A DNA stretch of 64,000 nt from Hymenobacter sp. PAMC 26628 (GTDB lineage Bacteria > Bacteroidota > Bacteroidia > Cytophagales > Hymenobacteraceae). The notes beneath the pieces were generated by a model. The model did no database searches and was not told the DNA's origin. It saw nothing but the letters and a program-made list of their open reading frames with translations. Positions 17,125-26,229 of the stretch are shown piece after piece; the first letter of the stretch is position 1, and each line of letters opens with the position of its first letter. Position numbers and translations under genes: made by a program. The stretch covers positions 2,790,001 through 2,854,000 of the forward strand of contig NZ_CP014304.1 in NCBI RefSeq assembly GCF_001562275.1. The letters run 5' to 3'.

Positions 17125-18523
17125 CCGGCTCGACCGCAAGGGCCCCAGCCGCTGGCACGGGCGCGCTAGCCGCGCCCGGGGCGCGCCGCATGGGCTGCAC
17201 TTGCCAGTACGTGAGGCTGCGCCAGAGCCACTCAAGCGGACCGAAGAGGAAGTATTTCAGCCAGATGGGACTGATAATGAGTTGCACCAGCCAAATGCCG
17301 GCCACCACGAAATAGAGCTGGTAGTACTGCAAGTCGGCGTAATAATTGAGGCCGTAGCCGAAGAAAATCAGCGTGCAAAACACCGTTTGCATGATGTAGT
17401 TGGTGAAGGCCATCTGGCCCACGGCGGCCAGCCGGCGCGTTAGGCCCAGCCACGCCCCGGCTTGGTGCAGCAGTAGCAGCACGCTGCTGTGCGCCAGCAC
17501 CAGCGCAACGCGCTGCACCGGATAAATGAGGCCTGCCCAAGCGACGGCGTGCGTTTCGATGTAGGCAATTTGGGCCGCCGCCCCCGTGCCGCGCTGGTAT
17601 TGCAGGTAGAAGCTGAGCAGCACCAGCGGCAGGCCCACGGCGTAGCCCCAGACGGCCGTGCGCCAGTACTGCGCCCGCGACCATTGCCCCGTAAAGAAGC
17701 CCCATTTGAACAAGGCAATGCCGAGCAGCATCAGCGTGAGCACGTCGGGGATGGTGAAAAACAAGTACTTCGTTTGCGAGTCCCAGGTGGGGCGGCGGAT
17801 GCGCCCGGCCACGCTTGCATATCCCGACTTCATCTGGCGCTTGTGCTCGGCCACCAGCCGGGGGTTGGGCAGGTGGTCTTTTTCCATCGTCTGCCACTCG
17901 GCCACTTGTTCTTTTTGGGCGGCCGTGAGGGGCTGGTGCCGACGCTGGGCCGCCTGTGCGGCCACGTAGCCAAACCGCACGGCGCGCACATGCTGGAAAA
18001 ACAACGTGCTGGCCGCAAAGCCCAGCACCGCCACCAGCGGCACACCCAGCGCCAGGTACTTCGCCGGGAGCTTGCGGAACAAAAAGGCCAGCATGCCGCC
18101 AATGCCGTAGAAGTACAGAATGTCGCCCTCCCACAGCAGCAGGTGCGCGTGGAGGAGCCCGAACAGCACCAGCCAGCCCATGCGCCGGTAAAACAGCCCC
18201 GCCACGGGCAGGCCGGCCCGCTCCTTTCGCAGGGCAAACAGTACGATGCCGGCCCCAAAAATCATCGAAAACAGCGCCCGCATCTTGCCTTCAAACAGCA
18301 CCTCGATGACGGCGTACGTCCAAAAATTGGCGCTGTGCACATCCCGCCGGAAGCCTTCGGCGAACTGCTCGGGCAGCGCGAAATACGGGATGTTCATCAT
18401 CAAAATCCCCAGCAGGGCCACACCGCGCAGCATGTCGAGGTTCTGGAGGCGGTCGGCCTGGGCCACGGGGCCCCGGAAGGCGGTGGCGGGCGGTGGCGGG
18501 GCGGGGTAAGCGTTGGGAGCCAT
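17117..18523 (-). CDS. DUF418-domain membrane protein
   Basis: 468 residues. Multi-pass inner-membrane protein with about ten hydrophobic segments. The N-terminus LQNLDMLRGVALLGILMMNI and the C-terminal half (AAVGQMAFTNYIMQTVFCTL, and the FGPLEWLWRSLTYWQVQPMR end) are the signature of DUF418 proteins, a family related to acyltransferase-like membrane proteins with unknown function. A Pro-rich N-terminal tail of about 15 residues precedes the first helix. It follows the palindrome at 18537 and the GMC gene on the same strand. Confidence 0.88.
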   Translation of the reverse strand: MAPNAYPAPPPPATAFRGPVAQADRLQNLDMLRGVALLGILMMNIPYFALPEQFAEGFRRDVHSANFWTYAVIEVLFEGKMRALFSMIFGAGIVLFALRKERAGLPVAGLFYRRMGWLVLFGLLHAHLLLWEGDILYFYGIGGMLAFLFRKLPAKYLALGVPLVAVLGFAASTLFFQHVRAVRFGYVAAQAAQRRHQPLTAAQKEQVAEWQTMEKDHLPNPRLVAEHKRQMKSGYASVAGRIRRPTWDSQTKYLFFTIPDVLTLMLLGIALFKWGFFTGQWSRAQYWRTAVWGYAVGLPLVLLSFYLQYQRGTGAAAQIAYIETHAVAWAGLIYPVQRVALVLAHSSVLLLLHQAGAWLGLTRRLAAVGQMAFTNYIMQTVFCTLIFFGYGLNYYADLQYYQLYFVVAGIWLVQLIISPIWLKYFLFGPLEWLWRSLTYWQVQPMRRAPGAASAPVPAAGALAVEPAM

Positions 18524-18536
18524 GCTATCAAACGGA

Positions 18537-18589
18537 AAGTGAGGGACGGAATAATAAATATATAAAATTTATTATTCCGTCCCTCACTT
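18537..18589. terminator. Perfect 23-bp palindrome between GMC and DUF418 genes
   Basis: 18537-18559 and 18567-18589 are perfectly complementary around a 7-base AT loop (core GAGGGACGGAATAATAAAT). It lies just after the GMC oxidoreductase gene and 14 bases before the DUF418 start, so it may end the GMC transcript or act on the DUF418 leader. Confidence 0.7.
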
Positions 18590-18612
18590 CAAGCGGCTAG
18601 TCAGCCGGGGCC

Positions 18613-20331
18613 CTACACCACGCCGCCGCGGGCCGCGGCCTTCACCGCATAGTCCACGGCGCGGGCGGTGAGGGCCATGTAGGTCAGCGAGGGGTTTTGG
18701 GTGGAGGTCGACGTCATGCAGGCGCCGTCGGTCACGAACACGTTGGGGCAGGCGTGCAGCTGGTTCCACTCGTTGAGGAGCGACGTTTTGGGGTCGCGGC
18801 CCATGCGCACGCCGCCCATCTCGTGGATGTCGAGGCCCGGGGCCTGGCCCGAATCCTCGGTTTTGATGTTGGTGAAGCCCGCCTGGGTGAACATTTCGCT
18901 CAGCTGCTCGAAATAGTCCTGCTTCATTTTGGCGTCGTTGTCGTCGTAGGCCACCGAAATGTTCAGCAGCGGCATGCCCCATTCGTCCTTGCGGGTGGGG
19001 TCGAAGCGCACGTGGTTGGTTTCCTTCGGGATGGTTTCGCCCATCATGTGCGAGCCCACGGTCCAGGGCCCAAACTTCGGGTGCAGGATGCTGTCCTTGA
19101 ATCCGTTGCCGATGGCGTGCTCCGTGTGGTCGAGGCCGCGGTGGGCCCCCAGGCCGGCGGCGTAGCCGCGCAGGAAGTTGGTTTCCTGCTTGAATACGTT
19201 GCGGAAGCGCGGGATGTAGCCGCCGCCCGCCGGGTTGCGGCCGTCGGTGGTCAGGTCCTGGGCGCCGTCGTACTGGGCGGAGATGTGGGCGCTGTAGTTG
19301 TGGAAGGCGACGTACTTGCCCAGCAGCCCGTTGTCGTTGCCCAGCCCCTGCGGGAAGCGGTGCGAAGTCGAGTTCAGCAGCAACAAGTTGGTATTCAGGG
19401 CCCCGGCGTTCACGAACACGATGCGGGCGTAATACTCGGTCGTGGCCTTGGTGTGCGTGTCCACCACGCGGATGCCGGTGGCGCGCTGCTTCTGCTCGTC
19501 GTACAAAATGCTCTGCACCACCTGGTTGGGCTTGAGCGTGAGCAGGCCCGATTTCTGGGCCCAGGGCAGCGTGGTGGAGTTGCTGCTGAAGTAGCCGCCG
19601 AACGGGCAGCCGCGCTGGCACAGCACCCGGTTCTGGCACTGCACGCGGCCCTGCTCAAAGTGCACCGGGTTGGGCTTGGAGAGGTGCGCGCAACGGGCGC
19701 TAATGACGTGGCGGCTAGGGTACTTCTGCTTCACTTGCTGGCGGAAGTAGTCCTCCACCGCGTTTAGCGGGTAGGCGGGCAAAAACTCGCCGTCGGGCAG
19801 CTCGGCCAGGCCGTCGGCGTGCCCGCTGATGCCGGCAAACTTCTCCACGTAGCTGTACCACGGGGCCACATCCTTATAGCGAATGGGCCAATCCACGGCG
19901 AAGCCGTCGCGCGCGGGGCCCTCAAAGTCAAAGTCGCTCCAGCGCTGGGTTTGCCGGGCCCACATCAGCGACTTGCCACCCACTTGGTAGCCCCGAATCC
20001 AATCGAACGGCTTTTCCTGCACGTAGGGGTGCTCGGCGTCCTTCACGAAGAAGTGCATGGCGTCCTCGCGGAAGGCGTAGCAGCGGCTGACGACCGGGTT
20101 GGCCTCCTTCACGTCGAAAGGCACGGCCCCGCCGTGCGGAAATTCCCAAGGCATCAGATTGGTGGTGGGATAATCTTTCAGGTGCTGCACGTCGCGGCCG
20201 CGCTCCACCACCAGCGTCTTCAATCCTTTGCCGGTCAGCTCCTTGGCTGCCCAACCGCCCGCCATGCCCGAGCCGATGACGATGGCGTCGTAGGTCTGCG
20301 CCTTCACGCTGTCGATGTTAAGATTGGCCAT
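18613..20331 (-). CDS. GMC-family oxidoreductase (FAD), copy 1
   Basis: 572 residues from ATG 20331 (MANLNIDSVKAQTYDAIVIG); the frame continues upstream but lies within the preceding gene. Flavoprotein sugar/alcohol dehydrogenase: FAD-binding IVIGSGMAGGWAAKELT near 16-32, an RGYQVGGKSLMW segment, a Cys-rich CQNRVLCQRGCPFGG that may hold a cluster or structural cysteines, and the catalytic C-terminal HEMGGVRMG and NPSLTYMALTARA. Its start overlaps the gluconate-dehydrogenase-subunit-3 gene by 14 bases, so the two should form one enzyme. It lacks its own signal peptide; export with the Tat/lipoprotein-type small subunit is plausible. About half identical by eye to the copy at 32820. Confidence 0.88.
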   Translation of the reverse strand: MANLNIDSVKAQTYDAIVIGSGMAGGWAAKELTGKGLKTLVVERGRDVQHLKDYPTTNLMPWEFPHGGAVPFDVKEANPVVSRCYAFREDAMHFFVKDAEHPYVQEKPFDWIRGYQVGGKSLMWARQTQRWSDFDFEGPARDGFAVDWPIRYKDVAPWYSYVEKFAGISGHADGLAELPDGEFLPAYPLNAVEDYFRQQVKQKYPSRHVISARCAHLSKPNPVHFEQGRVQCQNRVLCQRGCPFGGYFSSNSTTLPWAQKSGLLTLKPNQVVQSILYDEQKQRATGIRVVDTHTKATTEYYARIVFVNAGALNTNLLLLNSTSHRFPQGLGNDNGLLGKYVAFHNYSAHISAQYDGAQDLTTDGRNPAGGGYIPRFRNVFKQETNFLRGYAAGLGAHRGLDHTEHAIGNGFKDSILHPKFGPWTVGSHMMGETIPKETNHVRFDPTRKDEWGMPLLNISVAYDDNDAKMKQDYFEQLSEMFTQAGFTNIKTEDSGQAPGLDIHEMGGVRMGRDPKTSLLNEWNQLHACPNVFVTDGACMTSTSTQNPSLTYMALTARAVDYAVKAAARGGVV

Positions 20332-20884
20332 GGCGGGATTTGGACAGGTTGACGTCTTTGATGGGGAAATAACCGTTGTAGCGGCTCGGCACGAGCTCGT
20401 ACACAATCTGTTGGGTCAGGAAATACTTACTGCCGGTGTAGCCCGAAACCGTCAGCCGCTTGGCCGTTTTATAAAAGCTCACCAGGTCGGCCGGAAAGTC
20501 CTTCCCTTGCTCGATGCCTTGCAGCAGGGCCAGCCGCTGGGCGGGGCTACACCCCAGAAACGGCTGCGCATGGCGCTGCTGGGCCGCCTCGTCGAGCTGG
20601 CCCAGGCCGGCCTCAAACACCCGTTGCTCGTCCGGGCCGGCGCAGTCGTCCAGCATTTTCAGCACGTACAGGTGCACGCCCAGGTCTTTGGCGCCGGGCG
20701 TGTCGGTTTTGGGCAGGATGGTTTCGCAGACCTCGGCCAGCGTCTTTTCCTGGCGGGCGTTCACGGCCAGGTGCCGCAGCGCGATAGAGGCCGGCAGCTC
20801 GGCCGGGGGGTGCGAGCAGGCGGGCAGCAGCGCCGCAGCGCCGGCCACGAGGGCAAAGTTTTTGAGGGCGGTGCGCCGGTTCAT
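20318..20884 (-). CDS. Gluconate 2-dehydrogenase subunit 3-family lipoprotein, copy 1
   Basis: 188 residues from ATG 20884 (MNRRTALKNFALVAGAAALL, then PACS). The twin Arg and lipobox suggest Tat-dependent export and lipidation. The body shows the subunit-3 pattern (LAEVCETILPKTDTPGAKDLGVHLYVLKML, GYTGSKYFLTQQ, YNGYFPIKD). In characterised three-subunit dehydrogenases this small subunit accompanies the FAD subunit and a cytochrome c. It overlaps the GMC start by 14 bases, a sign of translational coupling. Confidence 0.85.
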   Translation of the reverse strand: MNRRTALKNFALVAGAAALLPACSHPPAELPASIALRHLAVNARQEKTLAEVCETILPKTDTPGAKDLGVHLYVLKMLDDCAGPDEQRVFEAGLGQLDEAAQQRHAQPFLGCSPAQRLALLQGIEQGKDFPADLVSFYKTAKRLTVSGYTGSKYFLTQQIVYELVPSRYNGYFPIKDVNLSKSRHGQS

Positions 20885-21225
20885 GGCAGAGGCATTTGGC
20901 GGTAGGAAGCCCCGCAAATTATAAATTTCCTGCCATTCACTCGTCCGTACCGGCGGCACCCGTTCGTTTTGCATCAACAAATGAGAGTTTTCAGGCACTT
21001 GTGGCGGCGCGGCGCAGGGGCTAAGGCCAGTGGATATTTTTTTCTTCAACCAGCAAGAGACAGACGAAGTGCGCCACTGCCATTTTTTCTAGCATTCCGC
21101 CGATAAAGCAGCAGCTTTGCGGGGGCGCATTTCCGCCATTATCGGGGCCCAGGGCTCCACGGCTGGGCGCAGTATGTATTATTACGCAATCGTTTTTTCG
21201 GCGCGACCCTTTCCATCCTTTGTCC
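20885..21225. other. Divergent intergenic region
   Basis: 341 bases between the divergent small-subunit gene and the PD40 gene. The frame of the small-subunit gene stays open to 21049 but without homology or a good start. No exact TAnnTTTG box was found on either strand and no repeat. A CCTTTG lies 3 bases before the PD40 ATG. Confidence 0.4.
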
Positions 21226-22740
21226 ATGAAAAATTTTGCGCGAAAGGCTATTCTCGCCTTAGGTTTTCTGCTGCCGAGCGTGGCGGCGCTGGCTCAGCCG
21301 CTGGGCATATTCGAAGGTAGCCAGGACATTGGCACCAACGTGCGGCCCGGCGTGGCCACCTACGTGCCCGCCACGCAGCAATACATTATCTCCGGGGCGG
21401 GCTACAACATTTGGTTGGACCACGACGAATTGCACTACGCCTACAAGAAAATTAAGGGCGATTTTATCCTCTACGCCCGGGCCGAATTTGTGGGTTGGAA
21501 CGGCGTGGACCCGCACCGCAAAGTGGGCTGGATGGTGCGCAAGAGCCTCGGCGGCAACTCGCCCCAGGTGAACGCCGTCGAGCACGGCGACGGGCTCACC
21601 TCCCTGCAGTACCGCCGCACGGCGGGGGCCCCCACCGAAGAAACCCGCGCCAAGGTCACCCACGCCAACATCATCCAGCTCGAACGCAAGGGCACCACTT
21701 ACACGCTGCGCGCCGCGGCGTTTGGGCAGCCGTTTGAAACCCAACAGGTGACCGACGTGGACCTGGGCGACGACGTGTACGTGGGCCTATTTGTGGGGTC
21801 GCACAACGCGGACGTGACCGAAACGGGCGTTTTCCGCGACGTGCGCATCGCGGTGCCGGCCCACGACGGCCTGGTGCAGTACCAGGAATACCTGGGCAGC
21901 CGCCTCGAACTGCTCGACGTGGCCACTGGCGGCCGGGAGATTATTTACACTTCGCCCAAATCGCTCCAGGCCCCCAACTGGCGGCCTGACGGCAAAAGCC
22001 TGGTTTACAACAGCGAAGGGCGCATGTACAACTTCGACCTCGCCGCGCGGCAACCCGCGCCAATTCCCACCGGCACCGTCATTAATAACAACAACGACCA
22101 CGTGCTGTCCTTCGACGGCCAAATGCTGGGCCTGAGTAGCGGGGTGGAGCGGCTGGGCGGCTCGATTGCCTACACCGTGGCCGCGACCGGGGGCACGCCC
22201 CGGCAAGTGACGCCCCGGGGCCCCTCCTACCTGCACGGCTGGTCGCCCGACGGCCGGTACCTGCTCTTCACCGGGCAGCGCCACAACGAGTTCGACATTT
22301 ACCGCATTCCCGCGGGCGGCGGCAAGGAAGTGCGCCTCACTACCGCCACGGGCCTCGACGATGGCCCCGAGTACACGCCCGACGGCCGCTATATTTACTT
22401 CAATTCCAACCGCACCGGCACCATGCAGATTTGGCGCATGAAGGCCGACGGCAGCCAGCAGGAAGCTGTCACCAACGGCGAGTGCCAGGACTGGTTTCCG
22501 CACATGTCGCCGGACGGCAAGTGGCTGGCCTTTGTATCGTTTTTGAAGGACGAAGTGGGCCCCGGCGACCACCCGTTCTACAAGCACGTGTACCTGCGCA
22601 TGGTGCCCGTGGCCGGCGGCGAGCCCAAAGTAATTGCCTACTTGTATGGCGGCCAAGGCACCATGAACACGCCGTCGTGGTCGCCCGACAGCAAACGCCT
22701 AGCATTCATCAGCAACACAAGTAGCCCTGAAAACCAATAG
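21226..22740 (+). CDS. Secreted PD40/TolB-like beta-propeller protein
   Basis: 504 residues with a signal peptide (about 1-22, ALAQ). Residues 25-210 look like a laminin-G/concanavalin-like domain (GDFILYARAEFVGWNGVDPHRKVGWM). The C-terminal half holds at least five WD40-like PD40 repeats: NWRPDGKSLVYNS, GWSPDGRYLLFTG, EYTPDGRYIYFNSNR, HMSPDGKWLAFVS and SWSPDSKRLAFIS. Such proteins are periplasmic scaffolds or glycan-binding proteins in sugar-related loci. Located within the sugar-oxidation cluster and followed by a secreted VOC protein 36 bases downstream, so the two may be co-transcribed. No catalytic residues recognised. Confidence 0.85.
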   Translation: MKNFARKAILALGFLLPSVAALAQPLGIFEGSQDIGTNVRPGVATYVPATQQYIISGAGYNIWLDHDELHYAYKKIKGDFILYARAEFVGWNGVDPHRKVGWMVRKSLGGNSPQVNAVEHGDGLTSLQYRRTAGAPTEETRAKVTHANIIQLERKGTTYTLRAAAFGQPFETQQVTDVDLGDDVYVGLFVGSHNADVTETGVFRDVRIAVPAHDGLVQYQEYLGSRLELLDVATGGREIIYTSPKSLQAPNWRPDGKSLVYNSEGRMYNFDLAARQPAPIPTGTVINNNNDHVLSFDGQMLGLSSGVERLGGSIAYTVAATGGTPRQVTPRGPSYLHGWSPDGRYLLFTGQRHNEFDIYRIPAGGGKEVRLTTATGLDDGPEYTPDGRYIYFNSNRTGTMQIWRMKADGSQQEAVTNGECQDWFPHMSPDGKWLAFVSFLKDEVGPGDHPFYKHVYLRMVPVAGGEPKVIAYLYGGQGTMNTPSWSPDSKRLAFISNTSSPENQ

Positions 22741-22776
22741 CTTAACAACGAAACCCACCCGCCTAACCCAACGACG

Positions 22777-23256
22777 ATGCGTTTTTTAACCACGAGCAGG
22801 AAGATATTATTTTGCGGCCAGTTGGCCTGTGGCGCGCTCGGCTTGGCCGCCGCCCCGGCCCGGGCCCAGGAAGTGCCCGTGGCCGTGAACCATACGGCCC
22901 TGTACGTGTACGACCTGCGCAAAAGCACGGCGTTTTACCGTGATGTGATGAACCTGCAGGAAATCCCGGAGCCGTTCAAGGACGGCAAGCACGTGTGGTT
23001 CCGCACGGGGCCCCACAGCCAGCTGCACATCATCCAGGGGGCGGCGCGGGTCGAAGCCCACGACATCAATACCCACATGGCGTACCGGGTAAAGGACTTG
23101 CCCGCTTTCATGGCGCACCTCGACCAAACCAAGGTGCGCTACGGCGCCTGGAAGGGCGAAGAGAAAATAACCACGCTCCGCCCCGACGGCATCAAGCAAG
23201 TATATTTGCAAGACCCCGATAATTTCTGGCTGGAAGTGAACGACGATAAATTCTAG
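22777..23256 (+). CDS. Secreted VOC-superfamily (glyoxalase-like) protein
   Basis: 159 residues. A signal peptide (about 1-31, ending ARAQ) precedes a single vicinal-oxygen-chelate domain: VNHTALYVYDLRKSTAFYRDVM at the start and YLQDPDNFWLEVND at the end, with His and Glu at the usual metal positions. Most VOC proteins are cytosolic, so export is notable and suggests action on an extracytoplasmic substrate, perhaps a keto-sugar or derivative given its neighbours. This role is inference. Confidence 0.8.
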   Translation: MRFLTTSRKILFCGQLACGALGLAAAPARAQEVPVAVNHTALYVYDLRKSTAFYRDVMNLQEIPEPFKDGKHVWFRTGPHSQLHIIQGAARVEAHDINTHMAYRVKDLPAFMAHLDQTKVRYGAWKGEEKITTLRPDGIKQVYLQDPDNFWLEVNDDKF

Positions 23257-23278
23257 CCCCGGCGCGGGGCCCCGCGCG

Positions 23279-24161
23279 TCAGCGGCCGCCGAAGTAGCGG
23301 GCGTACTGGGCGGGCATGGCTTCGAGGGGCTTGATCAGGATGGCCTTGTAGAATACCTCGGCGGCCTCGCTTTGCAGCTGAATTTTGCCTTGCGTGAGCG
23401 GCTGGCGCTGGCCATTGACGATGGCTGACGAGTTGCGCACGGCCAGCACCACGTGGCCGTTCACGAGGTGCACGCTTGGGCCGTTCACGTTAATTAATTC
23501 CAGCTCGTTCCACTGGCCATTGGGCAATTCGTAGTTGGCGGCCGCCTGGCAGAAATAGGCCCCCCCGTTGCCCATGGGCACCGGGGCAGCGCCGGGGCTA
23601 AACTTTAGCGTGTTTTGAGTGCGGTTGCGGGCCGCCGCGATGTCGGCCGCCGAGTTGGCAATGCACCAATAGTCGCCCATGGCGTTGCCTTTTTGGCACT
23701 CCGATACCTGGAATTCCTGGCCCAGCATCCAGCTGTGCCAGTAGTCCACGCCGCACTCTCCTTGGCTGGTGTAAAGCACGCCGCTGTCGAGGGGCTCGTC
23801 GAGGCGGGGCGGCCACTTTTTAGCGCCCCATTTCACCTTCAATTTTAGGTCGTAATTCGCAAAATCCTGCTTGGTGAACACGCAGCCGTAGATTTCTCCG
23901 CTGATGCGCAGCACGGGCTCACCGCCCTGCATCACGACGGAGAAGACGTTGGCCTCGTTTTTATCGTAGCCGATGGGCGGCACCACGCGGCCCTGGGCAT
24001 CGGTAGGCACCTTGCCCGTATAGCCTAGTTGGTACCGGTAGCTCTGGCAGGTTTGCCACTGGCTCAGCTTCTTATTGAGCAGCGGCGTCCAGCCCCGGGG
24101 CTCCTTGGGGCCCGCCCAACAGCAACGCAGCCCCGAGCGGCGCAAAAATCATTTTTTTCAT
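23279..24161 (-). CDS. DUF1080 (3-keto-glycoside hydrolase-like) protein, frameshifted near the start
   Basis: About 294 residues if repaired. The intact C-terminal frame (to 24145) starts inside the protein, at WTPLLNKKLSQWQ. A proper signal peptide (MKKMIFAPLGAALLLGG) lies at ATG 24161 in another frame that stops soon after. Removing one G from the GGGG run near 24093-24096 joins the two as GAPGWTPLLNKK. DUF1080 domains (concanavalin-like fold) include hydrolases of 3-keto-disaccharides. Here DSGVLYTSQGECGVDYWHSWMLG and the PNGQWNELELI segment are seen. If the frameshift is real, the protein is not exported and probably lost. Confidence 0.75.
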
Positions 24162-24388
24162 GGGTGCCGCAGTAATTAATTAAGGCGTAAAAGCTCATCG
24201 AATCTAACCAATCCAGCGCCAGAAACTGGCAACCGAACCCAGGGGCCCCGGCGTTAATTTTATTTCCCAACGCTTGTTGCTAATTGTTGGGCTTTTTAGG
24301 TACCGAACTTGCACGAAGCCCTATCTTGCCGCACGTTTTATGCTTTCACCCGCCGGCAAGTATTCCCCCACCCAACCCCTTCCCGCCC

Positions 24389-25273
24389 ATGATTTCCCGC
24401 AGAAACTTTCTCTCGTCGGCCGCCCTGCTCTCTGCGGGGGTATTAATGTCGCCGTCCGTGTTTGCCTACAACAAGCGCTACATCGGCCTGCAGCTCTACA
24501 CCGTGCGCGACGCCATGGCGAAGGACCCCGCCGGCACCCTGGCCCAGTTGGCCAAAATCGGCTACAACTCAGTGGAAGGCGCCACCTACACCGGCACCCA
24601 GATGTTCTACGGCATGACGCCCCAGGCCTTTGCCGCCGTGCTCAAGCAAAGCGGCCTCATCATGCCCAGCGCGCACTACCGGTTGGGCGAAGAACAAATG
24701 AACGGCGCGCCGGTGGCCGGCACCATGCTGCACGACTGGGACCGGGCAGTGGACGACGCGGCGGCGGCCGGCGTGAAGTACATGGTGTGCGCCTACCTTT
24801 CCGAAGCCGAGCGGGGCAACCTGGACCACTACAAGTACGTGGCCGAGCAACTCAACAAAGCCGGCGAGCGGTGCAAAAAAGCCGGCATTCAGCTCTGCTA
24901 CCACAACCACGACTTTGAATTTGCGGCCCAAGATGGCAAGATTCCTTTCGATTTGCTGCTAAACGGCACCGATAAGAAGCTAGTGAAGATGGAGTTGGAC
25001 CTATATTGGGTAAATAAGGCCGGCCATGATCCACTCGCCCTATTCAAGCAGCACCCCGGCCGCTTCCCACTCTGGCACGTGAAGGACATGGACCGGACGC
25101 CGCAAAAAGCCTTCACCGAGGTGGGCAACGGCAGTATTGACTTCAAAAAGATCTTCGCCCACGCCGACGAAGCCGGCCTGCAATACTTCTTCGTAGAGCA
25201 AGACACCACCCCCGGCTCGCCCTTTGACAGCGTGACCAAAAGCATTTCTTACATCAAGAAAAACCTGGTGTAG
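24389..25273 (+). CDS. Tat-exported TIM-barrel sugar isomerase/epimerase-like protein (1)
   Basis: 294 residues from ATG 24389 (MISRRNFLSSAALLSAGVLM), a Tat signal. Xylose-isomerase-like TIM barrel with the metal-binding pattern seen across the family: YHNHDFEF, MELDLYWV, LWHVKDMD and FVEQDT. Close in pattern to the protein encoded at 26230. Members with this signature in Bacteroidota sugar clusters include 3-keto-glycoside lyases/hydratases as well as isomerases; which one cannot be told. It is the only plus-strand gene among the minus-strand cluster here and ends at a long palindrome. Confidence 0.85.
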   Translation: MISRRNFLSSAALLSAGVLMSPSVFAYNKRYIGLQLYTVRDAMAKDPAGTLAQLAKIGYNSVEGATYTGTQMFYGMTPQAFAAVLKQSGLIMPSAHYRLGEEQMNGAPVAGTMLHDWDRAVDDAAAAGVKYMVCAYLSEAERGNLDHYKYVAEQLNKAGERCKKAGIQLCYHNHDFEFAAQDGKIPFDLLLNGTDKKLVKMELDLYWVNKAGHDPLALFKQHPGRFPLWHVKDMDRTPQKAFTEVGNGSIDFKKIFAHADEAGLQYFFVEQDTTPGSPFDSVTKSISYIKKNLV

Positions 25274-25293
25274 CCACAGGCAAAACCGTATTT

Positions 25294-25364
25294 CGAACTA
25301 ATTAATAGCAGTAGGGGCCCCGGCGGTAATTTCGCCGGGGCCCCTACTACTATTAATTAGTTCG
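25294..25364. terminator. Long near-perfect bidirectional terminator
   Basis: 32-base arms (25294-25325 and 25333-25364) with one mismatch and a 7-base loop; the core is GTAGGGGCCCCGGCG flanked by an AT-rich segment ATTAATAG. It lies between convergent genes, the TIM-barrel gene and the DUF1080 gene, and would serve as terminator for both, including the 9-gene minus-strand operon. Confidence 0.8.
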
Positions 25365-25379
25365 AGCGAAACCTATTTA

Positions 25380-26177
25380 TTACTGGCCCACGGCTGGCAA
25401 TTCCCGAATCCAAATATTGCGAAAGCTAAGCGGCTCGCTCTTGTCGCCGTGCGCTTGGAGTTTGATGGGCGCCGGGCCGTGGGGCGCGCCGTAGCTGGCC
25501 TTGCCGATGTAGCGCGTGGGGCCCAGCAGCGCCACGTTGTTCTCCACCAGCACGCCGTTGAACAGCACCGTGACGCGGGCCGGCGTAGCTACCGTGCCGC
25601 CGGGCGCGAACGTGGGGGCCGTCCAGATGATGTCGTAAGTCTGCCACTCGCCAGGCTTGCGGGTCGGGTTGGCCAGCGGCACAATTTGCTTGTACACGCT
25701 ACCGGCCATGCCGTTGGTGTAGGTTTTGTTGTTGTACGAGTCCAGCACCTGCAGTTCGTAGCCTTCGTCGCCCTTGCCCAGCGACGCCAGGAACAGGCCG
25801 CTGTTGCCGCGCGCTTGGCCCGTTCCCGTAATGTTGGCCGGCACACGCCACTCCAGGTGCAGCTGGTAATTACCGAAGCTGCGCTTGGTTTGGATGTTGC
25901 CCGTGCCTTTGCTCACGGTCAGCACGTCGCCCTTCACCGCCCAGGGGGCCACCGCGCCGGGGTTTTCGGTCGAAGTCCATTGGTCGAGGTTTTTGCCGTC
26001 AAACAGCACCAGCGCATCCGAAGGTGCGTCGCTGCTGGTTTTGCCCGGCATCACCACGGGGGGCACGGGGGTGTACACTTCCGTCTCCTCGGGTTTGCCA
26101 GCGGGCGGCGCCGTTTGGGCCACGGCGGCCCCCACGCTGCCAACCAATAATGCGGTGGCGACCAGGTAGTTTTTCAT
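25380..26177 (-). CDS. Exported DUF1080 (3-keto-glycoside hydrolase-like) protein
   Basis: 265 residues with a signal peptide (1-21, AVAQT). DUF1080 domain from about 53: ALVLFDGKNLDQWTS, GNSGLFLASLGKGDEGYELQVLDSYNN, KPGEWQTYDIIWTAP, ending FRNIWIRELP. These are the family hallmarks; characterised members hydrolyse 3-keto-glycosides, others are lectin-like. A 30-residue Pro/Glu-rich linker follows the signal peptide. Last gene of the minus-strand run that begins at 34496, 52 bases after the TIM-barrel gene. Confidence 0.88.
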   Translation of the reverse strand: MKNYLVATALLVGSVGAAVAQTAPPAGKPEETEVYTPVPPVVMPGKTSSDAPSDALVLFDGKNLDQWTSTENPGAVAPWAVKGDVLTVSKGTGNIQTKRSFGNYQLHLEWRVPANITGTGQARGNSGLFLASLGKGDEGYELQVLDSYNNKTYTNGMAGSVYKQIVPLANPTRKPGEWQTYDIIWTAPTFAPGGTVATPARVTVLFNGVLVENNVALLGPTRYIGKASYGAPHGPAPIKLQAHGDKSEPLSFRNIWIRELPAVGQ

Positions 26178-26229
26178 GCGGCTATTTATTTTAATTGATT
26201 ACAAAAGGCTCCGGCAAGGCGTTACCCAG

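Noticed and set aside
18584..19639. 351-codon open frame in another frame of the GMC gene
   Set aside because: Arg/Pro/Gly-rich, lies wholly inside the GMC reading with its FAD and catalytic motifs; a shadow frame.
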